Shown here in pieces: positions 44,906 to 56,755 of a DNA stretch of 64,000 nt. Each line of letters begins with the position of its first letter. The first letter of the stretch is position 1. The position numbers were made by a program, and so were the translations under genes. The stretch is from Porphyrobacter sp. GTDB taxonomy: Bacteria > Pseudomonadota > Alphaproteobacteria > Sphingomonadales > Sphingomonadaceae. The notes under the pieces are model-generated. The model was given only the letters and a program-made list of their open reading frames with translations, was not told where the DNA came from and ran no database searches. The stretch is from the NCBI GenBank assembly GCA_027531395.1, contig JAPZRO010000001.1:186001-250000 (forward strand). The letters run 5' to 3'.

Positions 44906-46335
44906 CTGTCCTGCAGATCGTCCTCGATCACGATCACTTCATCGTCGATCGCATTGCTGCGGTTGCGCACCCGCGGCTTGTCGAGGCTGGCGAGCACCGG
45001 CGCGTCGCGGCCGTAGATGTCGGCGAAGGTCGCCATCTCGCCGTTGATGTCGGACGCCATGGTGAAATAGGTGATGTAGGCGGGGAACTGCCGTTGCAGC
45101 ATCACCTTGGTGTATTTGCCCGAATTCGAGATCGCCAGTGCCTCTTCCTTGGTCGCCCCGCGCCCAAGGATCGCCATGGTGATCGCCAGCTCCAGCGCCC
45201 GCTCGGTGCGCACGCAGCCGTGGCTGAGCGCGCGGAAATCATTGGCGAACAGGTGGCGCGAGGGCGTGTCGTGGAAGAAGATCGCGTGCTCGTTGGGCAT
45301 TTCGAGCTTCATCTGGCCCAGTGAATTGCCCGGCCCCGGCTGCTGCACCACGGTGATCACGCCATTGGCGCTGCGGGTGGCGACATAGCCGTTGCGCCGC
45401 GCCCAGGCCGGATTGCCGAGCGCGCGCGCGCCCAGCCCCTCGCCCTTCACGATCGACTGCGGCACCGTCCAGGTCGGGTTGAACACCACGCCTTCGACCA
45501 TCTCGGCGAGCTGCGGGGTGGCGGTGCGTCCCGGCTTGCCGACGATCGTGCGATAGGTGCTGATAATCCGGTCCTTGACCGTCAGGCGCAGCTGGAATTC
45601 GGGGACATTGGTGATGAGATATTGCGGCCCGAGATCGCGCGCCAGCCAGCGCCAGCGGTCCATGTTGGCGCGGATCAGCTTGCGCTTGGCGGTGGCGCCC
45701 GCCGGGGTCTTGGCGAGTTCGGCCTTGAGCCGCGCATAGTCGGGATGGGTCGGGGCGAGCCTTGCCAGCGTCCCTTCGATGTCGCCGGTCTTGAGCGCCT
45801 CGGTTAGGAGATTGCCGGTGCGGTAGATCTCGCGGTCGGGATCGACCACGAACCACTGCTCACGCGCGTCCATCGGGGTGCGCCCGTCGCGCAGGTCCTC
45901 GACCAGCCAGGCGAAGCTCTGCGAGGCGAGCGCATCGAGCTCCTCCGAAGGCCCGGCGGCCAGCGCCACCTTGAGCGGCTGGAGATCATAGTCCTTGGGA
46001 TCGAGCCCTTCCGCGCCGATCCCCTCGATCACCGCGACCAGTTTCATCGCATTGGCAATGGTCCAGGGCTGCACCTGCGGATCGGGCTTTTCCATCCCGC
46101 CCTGCACCACCGGCTCGGACACGGTCTGCGGGAAGGCGGCCTCGAAGGCGCCGTCTTTCTTGACGGGCGCCGGAGCGGGGAGCTGCGCGGGCTGGGGGCC
46201 GCCTTGCTGCTGGCCGCCGGGGATCATCGTCTCGCGCGCGGTCTGCGATTGCGCTTGCGTCTGGGCAATGGCCGTACCCGCCAGCAGCGCCGCCGCGGCG
46301 ATCCCGCACGCCAGTTTGCCCGTGAAGCTCGTCAT
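44902..46335 (-). CDS. L,D-transpeptidase family protein (YcbB/LdtD-like)
   Basis: 477 aa. Signal peptide MTSFTGKLACGIAAAALLAGTAIAQ, a Pro/Gln-rich linker, then a scaffold domain and the YkuD catalytic domain. The catalytic motif is FRALSHGCVRTERALELA (HxxxxxxSHGCVR). It forms 3-3 cross-links or anchors proteins to peptidoglycan in the periplasm. An acidic C-terminal tail follows. Divergent from an EamA transporter. Confidence 0.9.
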   Translation of the reverse strand: MTSFTGKLACGIAAAALLAGTAIAQTQAQSQTARETMIPGGQQQGGPQPAQLPAPAPVKKDGAFEAAFPQTVSEPVVQGGMEKPDPQVQPWTIANAMKLVAVIEGIGAEGLDPKDYDLQPLKVALAAGPSEELDALASQSFAWLVEDLRDGRTPMDAREQWFVVDPDREIYRTGNLLTEALKTGDIEGTLARLAPTHPDYARLKAELAKTPAGATAKRKLIRANMDRWRWLARDLGPQYLITNVPEFQLRLTVKDRIISTYRTIVGKPGRTATPQLAEMVEGVVFNPTWTVPQSIVKGEGLGARALGNPAWARRNGYVATRSANGVITVVQQPGPGNSLGQMKLEMPNEHAIFFHDTPSRHLFANDFRALSHGCVRTERALELAITMAILGRGATKEEALAISNSGKYTKVMLQRQFPAYITYFTMASDINGEMATFADIYGRDAPVLASLDKPRVRNRSNAIDDEVIVIEDDLQDS

Positions 46336-46448
46336 AAAATCGCTTTCAACCCCGCCCGGCCACCCTGCGCGGCCGCACTGTGTGAGCGCGCATCATACCC
46401 GCGCCCGAGCCCCTCTATCAACCGCCTTCGCTTGCGCCGAGGTGAATA

Positions 46449-47360
46449 ATGCCTATTCGCGCGCTTGTTATGTCCCCGCGCTCCCATCCGCTCCTGCCCT
46501 TTGCCGCCGCGCTGGCGGGCGTGGGCTTCCTGTCGCTGATGGATGCCTTCATGAAGGAGGCCGCGCTGCTGATCGGGGCCTATACCGCCACGGTGCTGCG
46601 CGCCTTCATCGGGGCCGCGCTGATCGCGCCGGTGTGGCTGTCGCGCGGGCCGGCGATGCCGACGCGGGCCGTATGGAAGCTGCATATCGAGCGCGGGATC
46701 GTCTCGGCCTTCATGGCGCTGACCTTCTTCTTCTCGATCACCCTGCTGCCGCTGGCCGAAGCCATCGCGCTGAGCTTCATCGCCCCGCTGGTGGCGCTCT
46801 ATCTTGCCCACGTGCTGCTGGGCGAGACGATCAGCCGCGCGGCGATCGGGGCGAGCGTGCTCGGCTTTGCCGGAACGCTGGTGATCGTCGGGGGGCGGAT
46901 CGGGCAAGGTGCGTTCGATGAAAGCGCGGCGCTCGGCGTCGCCTCGCTGTTCGTGTCGGCGCTGCTCTATGCCTACAACTTCATCGTCATCCGCAAACAG
47001 GCGCAGGTCGCCGGCCCGCTCGAGATCGCGACCTTCCATAGCGGGATCGGCGGGCTGGTGCTGCTGACCCTCGCGCCCCTGCTGTGGCAGACGCCGAGCA
47101 GCGATGCGGTGCCCGCGCTGCTGGCGGCAGGGGCGCTGACGGTGGCAGGATCGCTGTCGATCGCCTGGGCCTATGCCCGGGCAGAGGCCAATGTGCTGGT
47201 GCCGACCGAATATTCGGGCTTCGTCTGGGCGGCGCTGTTCGGGTGGCTGTTCTTCCGCGAGAACGTCACCCTGCCGACGCTCGCCGGCACCGCGCTGATC
47301 GTTACCGGCTGCTGGCTGGCCGCGCGGGGCGATCCGGAGGGCGAAAAGGCGCCCGTCTAA
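46449..47360 (+). CDS. EamA/DMT-family drug-metabolite transporter
   Basis: 303 aa, ten membrane helices in two EamA repeats (first repeat about 15-150, with [21 protein letters not shown]; second about 165-295, with [21 protein letters not shown]). Exporter of an unknown metabolite. It is the gene before acnA, separated by 118 bp. Confidence 0.88.
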   Translation: MPIRALVMSPRSHPLLPFAAALAGVGFLSLMDAFMKEAALLIGAYTATVLRAFIGAALIAPVWLSRGPAMPTRAVWKLHIERGIVSAFMALTFFFSITLLPLAEAIALSFIAPLVALYLAHVLLGETISRAAIGASVLGFAGTLVIVGGRIGQGAFDESAALGVASLFVSALLYAYNFIVIRKQAQVAGPLEIATFHSGIGGLVLLTLAPLLWQTPSSDAVPALLAAGALTVAGSLSIAWAYARAEANVLVPTEYSGFVWAALFGWLFFRENVTLPTLAGTALIVTGCWLAARGDPEGEKAPV

Positions 47361-47478
47361 GACGATTGACCGAGGGGAACCCCCCTTGACCTCGCGCGCG
47401 CGGGAGCGCAGGAGCGCGGGCGAAATCCGCGCCTTTCTGGATCGGGGTGCGGGCAACCAGAAAGGATGGAACCCTCCC

Positions 47479-50151
<2,673 letters not shown>

Positions 50152-50159
50152 GGAGGGGC

Positions 50160-50642
50160 ATGACGCGCCTTCGCCTTGCTCTTTTGCTGTCCCCCGCGCT
50201 GCTGCTTGCAGCCTGCGGGGACACGCAGGAGCAGGGCGGAAGCCGCGATACCTCCTCGGCCCCGCTCGGTTTCGAGCTGGCTTCGGCGGCCACCAGTGAC
50301 GGTGCGGCGGCACCCACCGCCGCCGCGCCGATGATCGACCTTACCCCCGAACAGCTGGCCGAGCGGATCAAGGCGGGCAATGTCCGCGTGATCGACGTGC
50401 GCACCGCCGAGGAAGTCGCCGCCGGCACGATCCCCGGCGCCGAGCACATTCCGCTCGACCGCTTCGACCCGGCCAAGCTCGGCGCGGAGGACGGGCGCGA
50501 AATCGTGCTCTACTGCCGCTCGGGCCGCCGCTCGGCGATCGCGGGCGCGATGCTCGCCGAGGTGACCGGCCAGCCCGTCCAGCATCTCGCGGGCGGCATC
50601 ACCGCATGGGAAGCCGCCGGCCAGCCGGTCGAGAAGCGCTGA
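50160..50642 (+). CDS. Rhodanese-domain lipoprotein
   Basis: 160 aa, with a strong AGGAGGGG ribosome site directly before ATG 50160. Lipoprotein signal MTRLRLALLLSPALLLAACG (LAAC lipobox). The rhodanese fold (DLTPEQLAERIKAGNVRVIDVRTAEE) has the active-site Cys in VLYCRSGRRSAIAG. It carries sulfur in the periplasm or senses thiols; partner unknown. Probably cotranscribed with acnA. Confidence 0.86.
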   Translation: MTRLRLALLLSPALLLAACGDTQEQGGSRDTSSAPLGFELASAATSDGAAAPTAAAPMIDLTPEQLAERIKAGNVRVIDVRTAEEVAAGTIPGAEHIPLDRFDPAKLGAEDGREIVLYCRSGRRSAIAGAMLAEVTGQPVQHLAGGITAWEAAGQPVEKR

Positions 50643-50665
50643 CCGGCTGTTAACCGCCGTCTGCT

Positions 50666-51370
50666 ATGGCAGGCGGCATGAGCGCTCAGGCGACCACCAC
50701 CTTCGATCCCCTCGCCGATCCGCGCAAGCTCGCGTGGTTCGGCGAAGTCGTGCGCCGCCGCTTGATCGCCCATCCCGCCGTCGAGCAGGTGTGCTCGGAC
50801 GGGGCCGAGATTTTCCTCGTCAAGGGCTTCCTCAAGCGCCGCGATTGCAAGGATCTGGTCGAAGCGATCAACCGCAAGGCCGAGCCCTCACCGCTCTACC
50901 GCAGCACTGAACTTCCCGCCTACCGCACCAGCTACACCCACCACTTCGCCAATGACGATCCGCTGCCGAAAAGCTGCGAGCAGTATATTGCCGACCTGTT
51001 GGGGATCGACCTTGCCTATTCCGAGCGGATGCAGGGCCAGGGCTACACCGCGGGGCAGGAATTCAAGCACCACTACGACTATATCGAGACCGATCAGGGC
51101 TACTGGCAGGTCGAAGGCCCGCGCGGCGGGCAGCGCACCTGGACTGCGATGGTGTGCCTCCATCAGCCGCTGGAAGGCGGGGAGACCGACTTTCCCGATC
51201 TCGGCCTGCGCGTGCGACTGCCGGCGGGCGCGCTGCTGGTGTGGAACAACATGACCCCCGAGGGCCATCCCAACCCGCGCACCCGCCACGCCGGACTGCC
51301 TGTCCGGCGGGGGGTGAAGCACGTGATTACCAAGTGGTTCCGGCAGGAGCCCTGCCGGTTCCTGTTCTGA
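50666..51370 (+). CDS. 2OG-Fe(II) oxygenase, prolyl 4-hydroxylase-like
   Basis: 234 aa (ATG 50666; an alternative ATG four codons on). Double-stranded beta-helix signature: HYDYIETDQG (Fe ligands H and D), LHQPLEGGETDFPDLG, and TRHAGLPVRRGVKHVITKW (distal His and 2OG-binding Lys). Prolyl-4-hydroxylase alpha-subunit family; bacterial substrates are usually a ribosomal or translation protein, which is inference here. Confidence 0.87.
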   Translation: MAGGMSAQATTTFDPLADPRKLAWFGEVVRRRLIAHPAVEQVCSDGAEIFLVKGFLKRRDCKDLVEAINRKAEPSPLYRSTELPAYRTSYTHHFANDDPLPKSCEQYIADLLGIDLAYSERMQGQGYTAGQEFKHHYDYIETDQGYWQVEGPRGGQRTWTAMVCLHQPLEGGETDFPDLGLRVRLPAGALLVWNNMTPEGHPNPRTRHAGLPVRRGVKHVITKWFRQEPCRFLF

Positions 51371-51377
51371 GCCGCGC

Positions 51378-52847
51378 TCAGTCGGCCTGAGCCGGCGCCT
51401 TCTTCCTCCGCGCGAGGATCGCTGCAGCGGCGAGGCCGAACAGCGCCATCATCGGCGGGGCCGGCACGTCATGGCCGCCGCTGGAGCCCGACGACGAGGA
51501 CGAGGACGACGAGGAGCTGCTGCTGCTTGAGCTCGACGAGGACGAGCTGCTGCTGCCCGACGAACCACTCGATCCGGTCGAGGTGCCGGTTGAAGAGGAA
51601 CTCGACGACGAGGACGAACTCGACGAGGACGACGAGCTGCTGGTGCTGCTGGTCATGTCACCCGAGGTGCTGCCGCCATAGGACGAGCTGCCGGGATGGC
51701 CGCTCGAGCCGGTGCTGGTCGCGCCGCCCGAAGAGCTCGACGAAGACGACGAGGAAGACGAGGACGAGGACGAGCTAGAAGAGGACGACGAGGAGGAACT
51801 CGACACGTTGCCGCTCGACGAGCTGACGTTGCCGGACGAGCTCGACACATTGCCCGAGCTGCTGGAGACGTTGCCAGACGAACTCGATACGTTGCCCGAG
51901 GAGCTCGACACGTTCCCCGAGGAACTCGACACCGAACCGGTCGAGCTGGACACTGCCCCGGTCGAACTCGAGACGCTGCCGGTGCTGCTCGAAACCGCGC
52001 CGGTCGACGAGGAGACGTTGCCCGAGGTGCTGGTGCTCGACACCGCGCCGGTCGAGGACGACACCTGCCCGGTGCTGCTCGACACATTGCCCGAAGAGGT
52101 CGAGGTCGAACTCGACACCTGACCGGTCGACGAGCTGATCTGGCCCGACGAAGAGGTCGTGCTGGAGCTGATCTGGCCCGAGGACGAGGTCGTGGTCGAG
52201 CTGATCTGGCCCGAAGACGACGTGGTCGAGGTCGAATTGTCGATGTCGATATCGATCACGATCCCGCTGGTGCCCGAGGTCGAGCCGCCCGTCGAAGTCG
52301 AGGAACTGACATCTCCCGACGACGAGCCGCCAGAGGTGGACGTGGTGGTCGAGACCGAGACGTCGCCCGAGGACGAGCCGCCGCCGCCGAAGAAGCCGCC
52401 GAAGAAGCCGCCGCCGAAGCCCAGGCCGCCGCCGAAGCCGCCGCCACCGCCCCAGCCGCCACCCATGCCGCCGCCGCCCGAAACCGGCGGAAGCGGGGGA
52501 AGCGGTGCGGGCATATAGGCCACCTGCGCCAGCGGCGGGCACATCTCGTCATTGACGTAGGCCTGCACGGCCCCGGCCGGCATCGAGCCGCCCGGCCCGA
52601 TCGGCTGGCACTCGATGGTGCGCTCGACGATGCGGCGACGACGCTGTTCGGGGATGATGCGCTCGGCACCCTTGATGTAGCGCAGGCCGGTTTCCGGATC
52701 GACCGCGATCAGCTTGCCGTCGATATTGGTGCTGAAATCCGGGGCGTCGGTGTTCATCGGCTCGGCCACGCGCACCGCGCCGCCCTGCAACAACGCCACG
52801 CCCGCAGCAGCGGCGGAAAGCTTCGCGATGGCCATCTTGAGCGACAT
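51378..52847 (-). CDS. Very Ser-rich, Gly-rich secreted protein with PEP-CTERM-like sorting tail
   Basis: 489 aa. Signal-like N-terminus (LSAAAAGVALLQGGAV), then a globular ~75-residue region, a Gly-rich stretch (about 120-155), and ~300 residues of Ser/Thr repeats, many as 7-aa units of the form SSSSGNV or SSSTGxV (21-bp tandem DNA repeats), followed by long poly-Ser. The C-terminus GGHDVPAPPMMALFGLAAAA plus ILARRKK has the PEP-CTERM architecture: a V-P-x-P box, a hydrophobic helix and a basic tail. Likely exported and processed by an exosortase/EpsH-type enzyme, which is not in this window. Function unknown; the repeats may expand or contract. Confidence 0.75.
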   Translation of the reverse strand: MSLKMAIAKLSAAAAGVALLQGGAVRVAEPMNTDAPDFSTNIDGKLIAVDPETGLRYIKGAERIIPEQRRRRIVERTIECQPIGPGGSMPAGAVQAYVNDEMCPPLAQVAYMPAPLPPLPPVSGGGGMGGGWGGGGGFGGGLGFGGGFFGGFFGGGGSSSGDVSVSTTTSTSGGSSSGDVSSSTSTGGSTSGTSGIVIDIDIDNSTSTTSSSGQISSTTTSSSGQISSSTTSSSGQISSSTGQVSSSTSTSSGNVSSSTGQVSSSTGAVSSTSTSGNVSSSTGAVSSSTGSVSSSTGAVSSSTGSVSSSSGNVSSSSGNVSSSSGNVSSSSGNVSSSSGNVSSSSGNVSSSSSSSSSSSSSSSSSSSSSSSSSGGATSTGSSGHPGSSSYGGSTSGDMTSSTSSSSSSSSSSSSSSSSSTGTSTGSSGSSGSSSSSSSSSSSSSSSSSSSSSSGSSGGHDVPAPPMMALFGLAAAAILARRKKAPAQAD

Positions 52848-53057
52848 GATCGATAACCCTGTTTCTGCGGCAACGGATGCGGCCTGTCCGCCTGCGTCAC
52901 CTGAACCAGCGTTCTTTTGATGTGATTAAGGGCGCAGGGGCAATCGGGTTAACCCTCGCCAGCCGCGCCGAAGCGGCGGAATCGCGCCGGAATCGCGGGA
53001 TTTGAAACGCGCTGTCCCGATCTGGCACCGAAAACGGGGGGTCGGTTAGCCCGCACG

Positions 53058-54092
53058 TTAACCTTCTTCGTCGAACAGGCCGCTCTGGCGCGGGAGAGAA
53101 TCGGCCGGCGGGGAAAGCTCGAGATGCGCCCAGCCGGCATCGTTGAGCACACGCCCGCGTGCGGTGCGGGCGACGAGGCCGAGCTGGATCAGGTAGGGTT
53201 CGACCACTTCCTCGATCGTGTCGCGCGGCTCGGCCAGGCCCGCTGCGAGGGTCTCGATCCCGACGGGGCCGCCCTTGTAGGTGGTGGCGATCATGGTGAG
53301 ATAGCGCCGGTCCATCAGGTCGAGCCCGAGCCGGTCGATCTCCAGCCGGGTGAGCGCCTCGTCCGCGACATGGCGGGTGACGGTGCTGCTCCCCGCGACA
53401 TCGGCAAAGTCGCGCACGCGGCGCAGCAGGCGTCCGGCGACACGCGGCGTCCCGCGCGAGCGGCGGGCGATTTCATGCGCACCATCGGGCGCAATGGCGA
53501 GGCCCATCAGCCCCGCCGCACGGGTGACGACGCGCTCCAGTTCCTCGTGAGTGTAGAAATTGAGTCTGACCGGAATGCCGAAACGGTCGCGCAGCGGCGT
53601 GGTCAGCAACCCCTGCCGCGTGGTCGCACCGATCAGGGTGAAGGGCGGCAGGTCGATGCGGACAGAGCGCGCCGAGGGCCCCTCGCCGATGATGAGATCG
53701 AGCGCGCGGTCCTCCATCGCAGGGTAGAGCACTTCCTCGACCACGGGCGAGAGACGGTGGATCTCGTCGATGAACAGCACGTCATGCGGTTCGAGATTGG
53801 TGAGCAGCGCGGCAAGGTCGCCCGCCTTGGCGATGACGGGGCCGCTGGTGGCGCGGAAGCCGACCCCGAGTTCGCCCGCGATGATCTGCGCCAGCGTGGT
53901 CTTGCCGAGGCCCGGCGGGCCGAAGAACAAGGTATGGTCCATCGCCTCCCCCCGCGCACGCGCGGCGGCGATGAAGACGGCAAGGTTCCCCTTGGCGGCT
54001 TCCTGCCCGACGAATTCCGCGAGACGGCGCGGGCGCAGAGCCGCGTCCGGGTCGCCGGGCTGGCGGGTGGGGGAGTGGAGGGGGTCAGTCAT
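53058..54092 (-). CDS. ruvB: Holliday junction branch-migration helicase RuvB
   Basis: 344 aa AAA+ ATPase. Walker [11 protein letters not shown], Walker [11 protein letters not shown], sensor [19 protein letters not shown] and the C-terminal winged helix ([21 protein letters not shown]). Start ATG 54092 fits the family; an upstream in-frame extension overlaps the small ORF. With RuvA it drives branch migration. Order is ruvA, small ORF, ruvB; no ruvC is seen. Confidence 0.96.
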   Translation of the reverse strand: MTDPLHSPTRQPGDPDAALRPRRLAEFVGQEAAKGNLAVFIAAARARGEAMDHTLFFGPPGLGKTTLAQIIAGELGVGFRATSGPVIAKAGDLAALLTNLEPHDVLFIDEIHRLSPVVEEVLYPAMEDRALDLIIGEGPSARSVRIDLPPFTLIGATTRQGLLTTPLRDRFGIPVRLNFYTHEELERVVTRAAGLMGLAIAPDGAHEIARRSRGTPRVAGRLLRRVRDFADVAGSSTVTRHVADEALTRLEIDRLGLDLMDRRYLTMIATTYKGGPVGIETLAAGLAEPRDTIEEVVEPYLIQLGLVARTARGRVLNDAGWAHLELSPPADSLPRQSGLFDEEG

Positions 54093-54297
54093 TGCTGCTT
54101 CGCTCAGCGGGAATGCGACAGCGCGGAAGTTGCTGCCTTGTCCATCCATCAATCCACTGACCCCCTCGCTCCTTGCAGGTGGGGTAGTGCACAAAGGGCA
54201 GCGCTCCCGAGGCGTAGGCAGCACTGAGCCCGAGTAAGATCGCAAGGAGCAGCGCGAAAAGCCATCGCGGAGGAGTGATCGGACCGTGCTCGCCCAT
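54085..54297 (-). CDS. Small membrane protein between ruvA and ruvB
   Basis: 70 aa from ATG 54297, overlapping the ruvA stop by one base (TGATG); its end overlaps the ruvB start by 8 bp. One membrane helix ([18 protein letters not shown], about 13-31) is followed by a basic segment with two Cys ([21 protein letters not shown]). No family recognised. Tight coupling on both sides favours a real gene, but conservation must be tested. Confidence 0.6.
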   Translation of the reverse strand: MGEHGPITPPRWLFALLLAILLGLSAAYASGALPFVHYPTCKERGGQWIDGWTRQQLPRCRIPAERSSND

Positions 54298-54905
54298 CAC
54301 CCCGCCGCCTTCTTCAGCGCCACACGGATAAGGTCACCCTCGCTTGCGCCCTCGCCCAGTTCCTCGAGCGCTCGCGCCACGGCCTGTGCCGCCACTGCAG
54401 GCTTGAAGCCGAGGTTCTCCAGTGCGCTCGCCGCGTCCGCGCCCTTGCTGCCTGCGGGGGCGGCGGCGGCACTCGGCGCGAACCCGCCCGAACCGCCCGG
54501 CATCGCGCCCGCCTTGTCCTTCAACTCGTTGACGATCCGGCCCGCCAGCTTCGGCCCCACGCCCTGCGCGCGGGCGACCATTGCCGCATCGCCCTTGCCG
54601 CAGGCGTCGCGCAGCTCTCCGGTCGAGAGCGCGGAGAGGATCGCGAGGCCGACCTTGCTCCCCACGCCCTGCACGCCCGTCAGCAGCCGGAACCAGTCGC
54701 GTTCCGCCTGCTCGGCGAACCCGAGGAGGCGCATGTCGTTCTCGCTCACCTGCAATTCGGTGTGGACGGTGCAGGCCTCGCCCACCTCGCCCAGCGCGGC
54801 GAGGGTGCGGCTGGAGCAGTGCACGAGGTAGCCCACCCCGCCGACATCGACCACCGCCCAGTCCTCGCCGGTCGCATCGAGCCTGCCTGAGAGCTTTGCA
54901 ATCAT
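54297..54905 (-). CDS. ruvA: Holliday junction DNA-binding protein RuvA
   Basis: 202 aa. N-terminal OB domain (MIAKLSGRLDATGEDWAVVD), helix-hairpin-helix region (LLTGVQGVGSKVGLAILSAL, VARAQGVGPKLAGRIVNELK) and C-terminal domain III for RuvB contact (LENLGFKPAVAAQAVARALE). Tetramer that clamps Holliday junctions. Divergent from aroC with a 79-bp gap. Confidence 0.95.
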   Translation of the reverse strand: MIAKLSGRLDATGEDWAVVDVGGVGYLVHCSSRTLAALGEVGEACTVHTELQVSENDMRLLGFAEQAERDWFRLLTGVQGVGSKVGLAILSALSTGELRDACGKGDAAMVARAQGVGPKLAGRIVNELKDKAGAMPGGSGGFAPSAAAAPAGSKGADAASALENLGFKPAVAAQAVARALEELGEGASEGDLIRVALKKAAG

Positions 54906-54984
54906 GGTTTGTTCCTGAAGGAACGCCTGCCCAGCGTCCAGCCTTTATGGACAGATGCCCACACTTGCGCCAGATGGCACTCCC

Positions 54985-56055
54985 ATGAGCTGGAACACCT
55001 TCGGGCGCGTGCTGCGCTTTACCACCTGGGGAGAGAGCCACGGGCCCGCATTGGGCGCGGTCGTCGACGGGTGCCCGCCGGGCCTCGCGATCTCCGAGGA
55101 CTTCATCCAGCCCTTCCTCGATGCCCGCAAGCCGGGGACGAGCCGCTTTACCACCCAGCGGCGCGAGGATGATCTGGTGCGGATCCTCTCCGGCACCTTC
55201 GAGGGCAAGACCACCGGCACGCCGATCAGCCTGATGATCGAGAACACCGATCAGCGCTCCAAGGACTATTCCGAGATCGCCCAGCGCTACCGCCCGGGCC
55301 ATGCCGACTACGCCTATGACGCCAAATACGGCATCCGCGACTATCGCGGCGGCGGGCGCTCCTCGGCGCGCGAGACCGCGGCACGGGTGGCAGCAGGCGC
55401 GGTGGCGCGGCTGGTGATCCCCGAGGTGACCATCACCGCTTACGTGTGCGAGTTGGGCGGCGACAAGATCGATCCGGCGAACATCGATTACGCCGAGATC
55501 GCCAACAACCCGTTCTTCTGCCCCGACCCCGCCGCTGCCAAGCGCTGGGAGGAGAAGGTCGATGCCGCGCGCAAGGCCGGTTCCTCGCTCGGCGCGATTG
55601 TCGAGTGCGTGGCGGAGGGCGTCCCGGCCGGCTGGGGCGCGCCGATCTATGCCAAACTCGACAGCGATCTGGCCGCCGCGATGATGAGCATCAACGCGGT
55701 CAAGGGCGTCGAGATCGGCGACGGCTTCGAGGCCGCGCGCCTGACCGGCGAGGAAAACGCCGACCGGATGCGCCCCGGCCCCGATGGCAAGCCGCTCTAT
55801 CTCGCCAACCACGCGGGCGGCACGGCGGGCGGCATCTCGACCGGTCAGCCGGTGGTGTGCCGCGTGGCGTTCAAGCCGACCTCGTCAATCCTCACGCCGG
55901 TGGAGTCGATCAACTCGGCCGGCGAGGCGGTGGAAGTCGTCACCAAGGGCCGCCACGACCCCTGCGTCGGGATTCGCGGCACGCCGGTGGTCGAGGCGAT
56001 GATGGCGCTGGTGCTGGCCGATCACAAGCTGCTGCACCGCGCTCAGGTAGGGTAA
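54985..56055 (+). CDS. aroC: Chorismate synthase
   Basis: 356 aa from ATG 54985 ([20 protein letters not shown]), the family N-terminus. FMN-dependent anti-1,4-elimination of EPSP gives chorismate. Signatures: [38 protein letters not shown] and [18 protein letters not shown]; the late [20 protein letters not shown] is also conserved. Confidence 0.96.
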   Translation: MSWNTFGRVLRFTTWGESHGPALGAVVDGCPPGLAISEDFIQPFLDARKPGTSRFTTQRREDDLVRILSGTFEGKTTGTPISLMIENTDQRSKDYSEIAQRYRPGHADYAYDAKYGIRDYRGGGRSSARETAARVAAGAVARLVIPEVTITAYVCELGGDKIDPANIDYAEIANNPFFCPDPAAAKRWEEKVDAARKAGSSLGAIVECVAEGVPAGWGAPIYAKLDSDLAAAMMSINAVKGVEIGDGFEAARLTGEENADRMRPGPDGKPLYLANHAGGTAGGISTGQPVVCRVAFKPTSSILTPVESINSAGEAVEVVTKGRHDPCVGIRGTPVVEAMMALVLADHKLLHRAQVG

Positions 56056-56070
56056 GCGGCAGCGCGAAGC

Positions 56071-56343
56071 CTAGCTGCAGCATGTGCAGCCGCGACGTCC
56101 CGCTCCGACGATCGCAGTGCGCAGGGCGTAGGCGAGCTTGCCTTCGCCGACTTCGTTCAGCACCTGCCGCTTGATCACGACAAATTCCGGATCATCCGCA
56201 CCCAGCTCTTCAAAGGCCGACTGGACGATGCCGAGCACGTCCTTGCGCGACAGGGTGAGGTAGGCCTGGGCCCGGGCGAGAATGGAATTTTCGAAGTCGA
56301 AACCGAGGTTGTCCAGCTTAGGTGGGTGATAATCGTCTGTCAT
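56071..56343 (-). CDS. Small protein with Cys-rich C-terminus, FNR-site associated
   Basis: 90 aa from ATG 56343. Mostly helical and acidic (ILARAQAYLTLSRKDVLGIV, EELGADDPEFVVIKRQVLNE), ending RRGCTCCS, with three Cys in the last five residues. No family recognised. It converges on aroC with a 15-bp gap. A perfect TTGAT-N4-ATCAA box lies 40 bp upstream of the start, with a second symmetric box behind it, suggesting oxygen-dependent control. The terminal CxCC could bind metal or a cluster; this is speculation. Confidence 0.7.
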   Translation of the reverse strand: MTDDYHPPKLDNLGFDFENSILARAQAYLTLSRKDVLGIVQSAFEELGADDPEFVVIKRQVLNEVGEGKLAYALRTAIVGAGRRGCTCCS

Positions 56344-56382
56344 ACTAGCTCCCACCGTAGGCTAACCAAGCCACGTTTCTAT

Positions 56383-56396
56383 TTGATCGACATCAA
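56383..56396 (-). promoter_or_regulatory. FNR/FixK-type site TTGAT-CGAC-ATCAA
   Basis: A perfect 14-bp match to the FNR consensus, centred about 46 bp upstream of the 90-aa gene's ATG. A class II activation position would put the transcript start only a few bases before the ATG. Confidence 0.6.
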
Positions 56397-56407
56397 GTCT
56401 TCCCGCC

Positions 56408-56430
56408 CGGTTGATCAATGACATCAACCG
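56408..56430. promoter_or_regulatory. Second inverted repeat with FNR-like half-sites
   Basis: Arms CGGTTGAT and ATCAACCG (8 bp, perfect) with a 7-bp spacer. The half-sites equal those of the FNR box at 56383, but the spacing differs. Confidence 0.5.
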
Positions 56431-56735
56431 CAAACATGCGCAAATCGGCTCAGACTAAATCGCTGCAATTTAGCCTTCGTAAGGCAAGAGTTTTCCGCTC
56501 CCGCGGGAATTTTATGGCATGAAATGGCGTTCATACGCAAATATTATTATACTACCTCGCTTTTACGAACGGCTCGTGGGAGAATTGGCACGCCTCGTCC
56601 CGTCAGTGCCGTTAAGTCGGCGGTTCACCGGACGCAACGCGCGTGCAAACGTTTGCCCGGCGCAACTGACGCAAAATCCGATTGGTTCCCGCGCCACTCA
56701 TTGAAAAAACCGATTTTCGCAATCGCAACAATCAA

Positions 56736-56755
56736 CTTTTGTGCAGCGCAAAAAG
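56736..56755. promoter_or_regulatory. Phasin-operator-like motif upstream of ahpC
   Basis: CTTTTGTGCAGCGCAAAAAG. TTTTGTGCAGCGCA is identical over 14 nt to the reverse complement of the palindrome upstream of the phasin gene (3723-3743). It lies about 60 bp before the ahpC ATG. Confidence 0.45.

Noticed and set aside
51700..52130. Short tandem repeats that could be taken for a CRISPR array
   Set aside because: Units are 21-bp in-frame coding repeats with no unique spacers, and no cas genes are present.
51696..52856. Long plus-strand open frames opposite the Ser-rich gene (Glu/Asp/Leu-rich or Arg/Ala-rich products)
   Set aside because: They arise from reading the repeated Ser codons backwards. 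The minus-strand protein has a signal peptide and a sorting tail, so it is the real gene.
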